Positions 33,800 through 38,884 of a DNA stretch of 38,884 nt are shown piece by piece. Position numbers and translations under genes: made by a program. The DNA comes from Gammaproteobacteria bacterium (GTDB taxonomy: Bacteria > Pseudomonadota > Gammaproteobacteria > Steroidobacterales > Steroidobacteraceae): NCBI GenBank assembly GCA_024642505.1, contig JAHEAZ010000022.1:1-38884 (forward strand). The letters run 5' to 3'. Position 1 is the stretch's first letter. Every line of letters begins with the position of its first letter. The notes under the pieces are model-generated. The model made no database searches. It had not been told where the DNA came from and saw only the letters and a list, made by a program, of their open reading frames with translations.

Positions 33800-34522
33800 T
33801 CAGTGCCTGGCCAGTGACTCGCCCAGTTTCCTCAGCAACCCGGCCCCGTCCCCCGACCAGGCGCTGCCATGCATGCAAGCCAGCAGGCGGGGCTCAAGGC
33901 GAGCCAGCTTGTCGATCAACTGGAGGGTTTCGTTGCCGTGGGCGAAATAATCCATCTGCTGGCGGAAGGCTTCGCTGGGCCCCAGGATGTCGTCACTGAC
34001 CAGCGGTCGTTCCCCAGGGCCGGGCTGCGTGAAGAGGTCGCCGCAAAAGAGCGTCGCACTCGTTTCGTCGAAGAAGTATCCGCAGTCCCAACCGTGTGGC
34101 AGGTGCGGCGTCGACTGCCACACCAGCTGGTGCCGCCCCAGGCTCAGCTTCTGGCCGTCGGCCATGGCCAGTGGTTCGACGTCCACCATGTCGCTGACCG
34201 AGACCATCGCGGCGACTTCGCTGCAGACCGGCCGGGCCCCGGGCGCGGCCGCCAGAAACTTGTCCAGACTGCCGCACTCGTCCGATTCAAAGTGCGAGAA
34301 GGCGATGTAACGCAGCCGCGCAAGCGGAATCAAGGTTTCAATCTGTCCGCGAACCAGGGGGAAGAACTTCCTCGGTCCGGTATGGAACAAGAGTGGCATC
34401 TCGTCGATCACGAGGTACTGGTTGAAAGAGAACCCGCCGGGAATGAAATCGGGCAATGCAATGTTGATGCGATAGATGTCGGCGGCGATCGGGTGAATCG
34501 ACGCCACTGGGGGGCTGGTCAT
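33800..34522 (-). CDS. FprA-type diiron metallo-beta-lactamase-fold protein
   Basis: This 240-residue MBL-fold protein has the diiron ligand set of flavodiiron proteins rather than the zinc HxHxDH. The set is His77, Glu79 and Asp81 in SHFESDECG, His143 in HGWD, Asp162 in FCGDLF and His218 in CMHGS. The C-terminal flavodoxin domain of FprA/NorV is absent, so electrons must come from a separate partner. Likely roles are O2, NO or peroxide reduction, or binding as a sensor. The start ATG overlaps the TetR stop (ATGA), so expression is tied to the regulator. No rubredoxin is in sight. A zinc-dependent hydrolase is much less likely given Glu79. Confidence 0.82.
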   Translation of the reverse strand: MTSPPVASIHPIAADIYRINIALPDFIPGGFSFNQYLVIDEMPLLFHTGPRKFFPLVRGQIETLIPLARLRYIAFSHFESDECGSLDKFLAAAPGARPVCSEVAAMVSVSDMVDVEPLAMADGQKLSLGRHQLVWQSTPHLPHGWDCGYFFDETSATLFCGDLFTQPGPGERPLVSDDILGPSEAFRQQMDYFAHGNETLQLIDKLARLEPRLLACMHGSAWSGDGAGLLRKLGESLARH

Positions 34523-35148
34523 GCTCTTCTCCTCGGACGGGTAGTGGAGACTGGGCCGGGATCGGCCCCGGCCATTGCCAACAGGGATTGGACAAGAATG
34601 CGCTTCGCGGCGGCTCGCGGCAGCCGGTGTCCGCGTACCAGGCGGTGCCACAGGTCGAACGACAGGACGGATTCCCAGCCGGCGATCATTTCGCGGCGCT
34701 CTGCACGCCCCAGGTATCGCTCGAGCAGGCGAGCCACCAGTGCCGTGCGCTCCTGGCGCATGCCGGCAGACAACTCGGCCAGGAAGGGGATCACGCCATC
34801 CTCGCGCTTCGCCAGCCAGGGTTCGAAATGAAGATGCTGTTGTTCCATCGCCGTGACCAGCAGCTCAACGGCGGAGGACAGTTCGGCAGCTCCGAGGATC
34901 CGGTCGACCGGGATGGCCGGGGCGACGGCAGCGACGTGCCCGGTGCAGCCCTGCAGCAGCTCGCGCTGGGTTGGAAAGTGACTGTAAACGGTGGGAACGG
35001 ATACCCCCGCCTGACTGGCGATGTCGGCATAGCTGGTTGCGATGACGCCCTTGGCGGCATGCAGCCTGGCGGTTGCGGCGGCGATCCCGGCCCTTCGTTC
35101 AGCCTGCTGTCGGCGTCGCGATTCAAGGTTGTAGCGCCTTTTTGGCAT
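34519..35148 (-). CDS. TetR-family transcriptional regulator
   Basis: This is a 209-residue regulator. The N-terminal helix-turn-helix (about 20-65) reads GVIATSYADIASQAGVSVPT in its core, typical of TetR repressors, followed by a helical ligand-binding domain. The C-terminus ends in a basic tail. It is translationally coupled to the diiron MBL gene, so it most likely controls that gene and itself. A near-consensus promoter and a TTGTAT/ATACAA dyad lie just upstream. The first residues are Arg-rich, which may add DNA contacts. The ligand is unknown. Confidence 0.88.
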   Translation of the reverse strand: MPKRRYNLESRRRQQAERRAGIAAATARLHAAKGVIATSYADIASQAGVSVPTVYSHFPTQRELLQGCTGHVAAVAPAIPVDRILGAAELSSAVELLVTAMEQQHLHFEPWLAKREDGVIPFLAELSAGMRQERTALVARLLERYLGRAERREMIAGWESVLSFDLWHRLVRGHRLPRAAAKRILVQSLLAMAGADPGPVSTTRPRRRA

Positions 35149-35194
35149 CTGCGGCCTTCTGTGCGGGATCGTCGCGCCCAGGTCATATAATTTG

Positions 35195-35222
35195 ATTGTA
35201 TAAAAAATTAAATTAAATACAA
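35195..35222 (-). promoter_or_regulatory. Candidate promoter and overlapping dyad for the tetR-MBL operon
   Basis: On the - strand TTGTAT (-35, 35222-35217) and TACAAT (-10, 35200-35195) are 16 bp apart in an AT-rich island, giving a leader of about 40 bases before the TetR ATG. The same stretch forms the inverted repeat TTGTAT-N15-ATACAA (35196-35222), so an autorepressor could block this promoter by binding it. Confidence 0.55.
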
Positions 35223-35409
35223 GAGCTATCGTCGGCTACCGCTCGAACCTCCACGCGTTTGCCCACGGTTGAGTCGTCATGCGGGTCGCAGTACGCTGCC
35301 GTCCAGGGATGAGCCGCCGCCCCGTCGTGGCGCAAGAAATCCCGACTGGGCCATCGTTGACATTACCCGCCGGAATGAAGATTCCTTGCCGCACGAAAGG
35401 AGCAGCACC

Positions 35410-36009
35410 ATGAACTCATCGACGCAGTCAATTGGAAGGATTTCGGTCACCGCACTCGTGCTTGTCCTGATGGGATCGGCCACGGCGGCCGCGGACGGAC
35501 TGAGGGCAACGGCCGAGATCAAGGGTTGCGCCAACCCCGCGATCACCGGTAGCGCCACCTTGACCGAGCAGACGACCGCCGAAGGAGTCAAGGAGGTCAC
35601 CGTCGAGATGAAGGTCGGGGGCCTCACCGATGGTAAGCATGCGGTGCACATCCATGAAGTTGCGTCCTGTGAGCCCTGCGGCTCGGCCGGTGGCCACTTC
35701 GATCCCGGTCCGTTCGGCCAGTCGCGGCCCGACAGCGCGACCGACGAGGTGCCGGCCAAGGACATCAATCATCCCTACCACATGGGAGACCTGGTCAATC
35801 TGGAGGTCAAGAATGGTGTCGGCACCATGAAGCACACGACCAACCGTGTCACCCTGTCGCCCGGCCGATTGAGCCTGTTCGACGAAAACGGCAGCTCGTT
35901 CATCGTGCATACGAACGTGGACACCTACTGCGACCAGGAGTCGGACCTGAAGAAGGGCTGCGCCGGTGGCGCGCGCGACGCCTGCGGGATCATCCGGCCT
36001 GTGCCGTAA
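35410..36009 (+). CDS. sodC: Periplasmic Cu/Zn superoxide dismutase
   Basis: This 199-residue protein has a signal peptide (about 1-28). Copper ligands are His80 and His82 in HAVHIHE, His96 in GGHFDP (bridging) and His167 in FIVHTN. Zinc-site candidates are His121, His124 and Asp127 in NHPYHMGDL. The active-site Arg189 and disulfide Cys192 are in GARDACGII. This covers all key SodC residues, though the first zinc His lies only three residues before the next rather than about nine, and the loop after GGHFDP is enlarged and Cys-rich nearby (Cys87, Cys90). AAGGAG precedes the ATG. It converts superoxide to peroxide in the periplasm. It is divergent from the tetR operon. Confidence 0.88.
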   Translation: MNSSTQSIGRISVTALVLVLMGSATAAADGLRATAEIKGCANPAITGSATLTEQTTAEGVKEVTVEMKVGGLTDGKHAVHIHEVASCEPCGSAGGHFDPGPFGQSRPDSATDEVPAKDINHPYHMGDLVNLEVKNGVGTMKHTTNRVTLSPGRLSLFDENGSSFIVHTNVDTYCDQESDLKKGCAGGARDACGIIRPVP

Positions 36010-36021
36010 CCAGTAGCGAAC

Positions 36022-36054
36022 CGACGGCGGAGCGGATACAGTCGCCCGCCGTCG
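36022..36054 (+). terminator. Hairpin after sodC
   Basis: A perfect 9-bp inverted repeat (CGACGGCGG and CCGCCGTCG, 15-base loop) begins 13 bases after the sodC stop. There is no U-tract, but the position fits a transcript end or stabilising 3' structure. A second hairpin (36086-36105) lies just before the next gene's ribosome site. Confidence 0.45.
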
Positions 36055-36122
36055 CGTTCCCGGGCAGGGAACTGCGGCCGGTTCAGGGCGCGCCGTGATG
36101 CGCCCCGTCGGAGCGGATTCTC

Positions 36123-37781
36123 ATGAACATTGATGAGTTGCGTGGTCAGGTGCTGGCCCGTGTCCGGCTGGCCGGGCGCAGCGTGCGCCACTTCAGGAAG
36201 AGCGCCGCCGAGAGCGTCCAGCATCCGGAGGTCATGGGCCGCGTCCACGACGGCGGCGACCTGACCCCCCGTTTCGCGCTGATGACAATCCTTTCCTGTG
36301 GCATCGCCATCCTCGGGCTGCTGCAGAACTCAGTTGCCGTGATTATCGGCGCTATGCTGGTCTCGCCGTTGATGGGGCCGATCGTGGCGCTGGGCTTTTC
36401 CCTGACCACGGTCGACTACCGACAGATGAAGCGTAGCGTCGTGGCGCTCGGCATCGGCCTCATGGTGGCGCTGCTGATATCCATCGTGATCGTCTCGTTC
36501 AGCCCGCTGCAGGCCGAGACGCCGGAAATCCTGGCGCGCACCCAGCCGAACCTCTTCGACTTGCTGGTCGCGGTGTTTTCGGGCCTTGCCGGTGGCTACG
36601 CGGTCATCAAGGGCCGGGGCGAGGCGATCGTCGGCGTGGCCATTGCCACCGCGCTGATGCCGCCGCTGGCGGTCGTCGGCTATGGCATCGCGACGCTGAA
36701 GATGCATATCGCGATGGGTTCATTCCTGCTGTTCATGACGAACCTGCTGGCCATCGCGCTCAGCGTCGCCCTGCTGGCCCGCTGGTACCGGTTCACCGCC
36801 AGCGATAGCCCCGTGAGCGTGATGTGGCAGACGGTGCTTACGTTGGTGACCTTTGCCGCGCTATCGGTCCCGCTGGGGCTGGCACTGGTCGATATCGGTC
36901 GCAAGACGGTGGTCGGCGTGACGGTGCGGGCCGAGATCGAGCGCCAGTTCGAGGGACGCCGCAGTTCGATTGAGAGTCTCGACATCACCGGGGGCCGGGG
37001 CGAGCCCCTGGAGGTGGCCGCGACGGTGCTGACGCCGGTGTTCAGGGCGGGTGCCGAGCCGGCCGTTGCAAGCGGGATCGCGCGGAAACTGGGTCAGGCG
37101 GCGCAGGTGTCCATCGACCAGGTCGTGGTCAGCCGCGAGGATCTCGACGAACGCATATCAAGACAGGCTGCGGAGACGGCTCTTATCCGCAAGGACCTGG
37201 AGCCGCTGGCCAAGGCCTATCGCGCGCGTCAGGAGGCTGTGGACGCGGTCGAGGCAGCGGTCTTCTTTCCGGTCCGGACCCTGGACGTCGAGCCGGAGGC
37301 CAAGCGTATCCGCGTCGAGCCCACCGCCGACGCCGGGGTCGGCCTGCGTGCCCTGCGCCAGCTCGAGGCGTCGCTGCGCACCCGGTTTTCCGGGTGGGAC
37401 ATCACGGTGATTCCGGTAGTCGGGCCGCTACCGTCGCTCTATTTCGAGTCTGGGCGGGAGAACTTCCTCATCGGCCAGCACGAGGCGGTCGACGACATCG
37501 TCTGGGCGCTGAGGGCGTGGCAGGTCGCTGCGGTCACGGTTACGGGGTTCGCAAGTTCCACGGGTTCGACGGCCAGCAATCGTTCCCTCGCCCGCCGGCG
37601 GGCCGAGTGGGTGGCGCAATCCTTGCGTGCGGCCGGTTTTGACGCCTTGGTCGCCGCCGACGTACGCGTACCCGGCCAGCGCGACCTCGAGCGGCAGTTC
37701 GGCGTGACCTACTTCCAGCGCGTCGACATTCGCCTCGGCCAGGGCCCGCAGCCACTGGCGATCCCGGCCGCCACCGGCTGA
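36123..37781 (+). CDS. DUF389 membrane protein with OmpA-like C-terminal domain
   Basis: This is a 552-residue protein. The N-terminal half (about 45-270) is a DUF389 membrane domain, recognised by the helix pairs around SVAVIIGAMLVSPLMGPIVA and VGVAIATALMPPLAVVGYG. It is followed by a soluble region (about 275-420) and an OmpA-like peptidoglycan-associated-type domain (about 435-545), seen in TVTGFASSTGS and SLARRRAEWVAQSLRAAGF. DUF389 proteins are inner-membrane proteins of unknown, possibly transport, function. An OmpA-like tail suggests contact with the cell wall or periplasm. GGAG lies about nine bases before the ATG. The neighbouring MFS gene follows 81 bp on the same strand. Confidence 0.82.
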   Translation: MNIDELRGQVLARVRLAGRSVRHFRKSAAESVQHPEVMGRVHDGGDLTPRFALMTILSCGIAILGLLQNSVAVIIGAMLVSPLMGPIVALGFSLTTVDYRQMKRSVVALGIGLMVALLISIVIVSFSPLQAETPEILARTQPNLFDLLVAVFSGLAGGYAVIKGRGEAIVGVAIATALMPPLAVVGYGIATLKMHIAMGSFLLFMTNLLAIALSVALLARWYRFTASDSPVSVMWQTVLTLVTFAALSVPLGLALVDIGRKTVVGVTVRAEIERQFEGRRSSIESLDITGGRGEPLEVAATVLTPVFRAGAEPAVASGIARKLGQAAQVSIDQVVVSREDLDERISRQAAETALIRKDLEPLAKAYRARQEAVDAVEAAVFFPVRTLDVEPEAKRIRVEPTADAGVGLRALRQLEASLRTRFSGWDITVIPVVGPLPSLYFESGRENFLIGQHEAVDDIVWALRAWQVAAVTVTGFASSTGSTASNRSLARRRAEWVAQSLRAAGFDALVAADVRVPGQRDLERQFGVTYFQRVDIRLGQGPQPLAIPAATG

Positions 37782-37862
37782 GCGGCATCACGGGCCACGG
37801 ATAACCGTGAGCGCGGCCCCCGAAAACGCTTGATATAGTCGGCAATCCCGCCGAACACCCCC

Positions 37863-38884
37863 ATGCGCACTGCACTGACCGCGACCTGGACCCTATTGAT
37901 CGGCATGGCGTTGTTGATGCTCGGCGCCGGCCTGCAGGGCACGCTGGTGGGCCTGCGCGCCAGCCTCGAGGGCTTTCCCACGCTGCTCGCCGGCGTGGTC
38001 CTCGCCGCTTATTACTTTGGCTACATGGGCGGCTCACTGATGACGCCCGCGCTGGTCAGCTCGGTCGGCCACATCCGTGTCTTTGCGGCGCTCACGTCGC
38101 TGGCCTCGGTGCTGATCCTGTTGCAAGGGGTGTTCGTCGCGCCGCTGCCCTGGACGCTGCTGCGCATTGCCTCGGGGTTCTGCTTCGCCGGCATCTACGT
38201 GGTCGCCGAGAGCTGGTTGAACGACCGCGTCGATAACGAACACCGGGGCCTGCTCTTGTCCCTGTACATGCTCGTCTGCTACGCGGGTCTTGGCTTCGGG
38301 CAGTTGCTGCTCAACCTGGCCGATCCGCGCAGCACGGTGCTGTTCATCCTGGTGTCGGTTCTGATCTCGGTGGCGATGATTCCGATGGCGCTGACGGCAA
38401 GCTCGGCGCCGGAGTTCAGCGTGCCGGTGCGGGTGCGCCTGCGCGACCTGTTTCGCCGCTCGCCGCTGGGTGTCGTCGGCGTGGCGCTGTCCGGTGCCGT
38501 CTCCGGTTGCCTGTTTTCCCTGGGCGCGCTCTACACGGGCGGCAAAGGATTCTCGACGCTCGAGGTGTCGCTGTTCATGGCCGCGGCCATCCTCGCAGCC
38601 TGCATCACCCAGCTGCCGGTCGGGCGCGTATCAGACCGGATGGACAGGCGTCAGGTGGTTGCCGCGGCCGGCCTGCTGGCGGCGCTCGGCGCGATCGGCG
38701 CATGGTGGCTTGCGGACATCTCGCGCACCGGCTTCTTCTTCATGGTGGCCGTCTACGGTGGCATGAGCCTGACGCTTTATTCGCTGAGCCTGGCTCACGT
38801 CAACGACCAGGTGCCGGCGCAGGAGCGGGTCGGCGCCAGCAGCACCTTGATCCTCCTGAACGGTGCAGGCGCCTTCGTCGCACC
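37863..38884 (+). CDS. MFS transporter, YcaD-like (partial, runs off window)
   Basis: This open frame of 340 codons begins at ATG 37863 and has no stop before the window ends. It encodes at least ten membrane helices. The FAGIYVVAESWLNDR segment near residues 100-115 is shared by YcaD-type major facilitator proteins. The central loop motif GRVSDRMDRRQ (about 257-267) is the MFS signature GxxxDRxxRR. Substrate cannot be read. The C-terminal part, roughly the last two helices, is missing because of the window edge, not mutation. It follows the DUF389 gene by 81 bp on the same strand. Confidence 0.85.
   Translation, partial: MRTALTATWTLLIGMALLMLGAGLQGTLVGLRASLEGFPTLLAGVVLAAYYFGYMGGSLMTPALVSSVGHIRVFAALTSLASVLILLQGVFVAPLPWTLLRIASGFCFAGIYVVAESWLNDRVDNEHRGLLLSLYMLVCYAGLGFGQLLLNLADPRSTVLFILVSVLISVAMIPMALTASSAPEFSVPVRVRLRDLFRRSPLGVVGVALSGAVSGCLFSLGALYTGGKGFSTLEVSLFMAAAILAACITQLPVGRVSDRMDRRQVVAAAGLLAALGAIGAWWLADISRTGFFFMVAVYGGMSLTLYSLSLAHVNDQVPAQERVGASSTLILLNGAGAFVA

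Noticed and set aside
1-38884. Mobile elements, CRISPR, attachment sites
   Set aside because: No transposase, integrase, spaced repeats or terminal inverted repeats were recognised; the window looks like ordinary chromosome.

Overview
The window is 38.9 kb of GC-rich, densely coded bacterial chromosome. Gene content points to a heterotrophic member of the Pseudomonadota, most likely a high-GC gammaproteobacterium: a Na+-pumping oxaloacetate decarboxylase set, a PilZ-type GT2 glucan synthase with BcsS, a DsrE protein, an ECF sigma/zf-HC2 pair and many lipoprotein signals. This placement is inference. I see no rRNA, tRNA, insertion sequence, phage gene or CRISPR array. Open frames that lie opposite the real genes were left out.

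Layout. 1-6.9 kb: an AhpD-like protein, divergent lipoproteins (an alpha/beta-hydrolase and a phospholipase D-type enzyme), a large acyl-CoA dehydrogenase and a RIO-family kinase. 7.0-19.5 kb: two back-to-back operons. The - strand runs crotonase-like enzyme, biotin protein ligase, oadG, oadA, oadB. The + strand runs methylmalonyl-CoA mutase, its GTPase chaperone meaB, pccB, pccA and a methylmalonyl-CoA epimerase-like protein. Read together, propionyl-CoA would be carboxylated, epimerised and isomerised to succinyl-CoA. Carbon then leaves the TCA cycle at oxaloacetate, where the decarboxylase could make pyruvate and a sodium gradient. The biotin ligase could serve both PccA and OadA, and the crotonase resembles ECHDC1-type acyl-CoA-decarboxylating proofreaders.

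19.5-24.6 kb (- strand): a HAD hydrolase and two fold-type-I PLP enzymes either side of an exported S41-type protein. 24.6-28.9 kb: a beta-glucan locus made of a cellulose-synthase-like GT2/PilZ enzyme, BcsS and a secreted GH16 enzyme whose sequence resembles lichenases. No bcsB is visible, so the product may be a mixed-linkage or related glucan rather than plain cellulose.

29.1-36.0 kb: stress, redox and regulation. DsrE, an ECF sigma factor and a zinc-finger anti-sigma lie together. They are followed by a PhyH dioxygenase coupled to a single-domain asparaginase, a tiny basic protein, a di-heme cytochrome c, a TetR regulator coupled to an FprA-type diiron MBL protein, and a periplasmic Cu/Zn superoxide dismutase. 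36.1-38.9 kb: a DUF389 membrane protein with an OmpA-like tail, then an MFS transporter cut by the window end.

No database searches were possible. Family calls rest on motifs read from the translations, and residue numbers were counted by hand.
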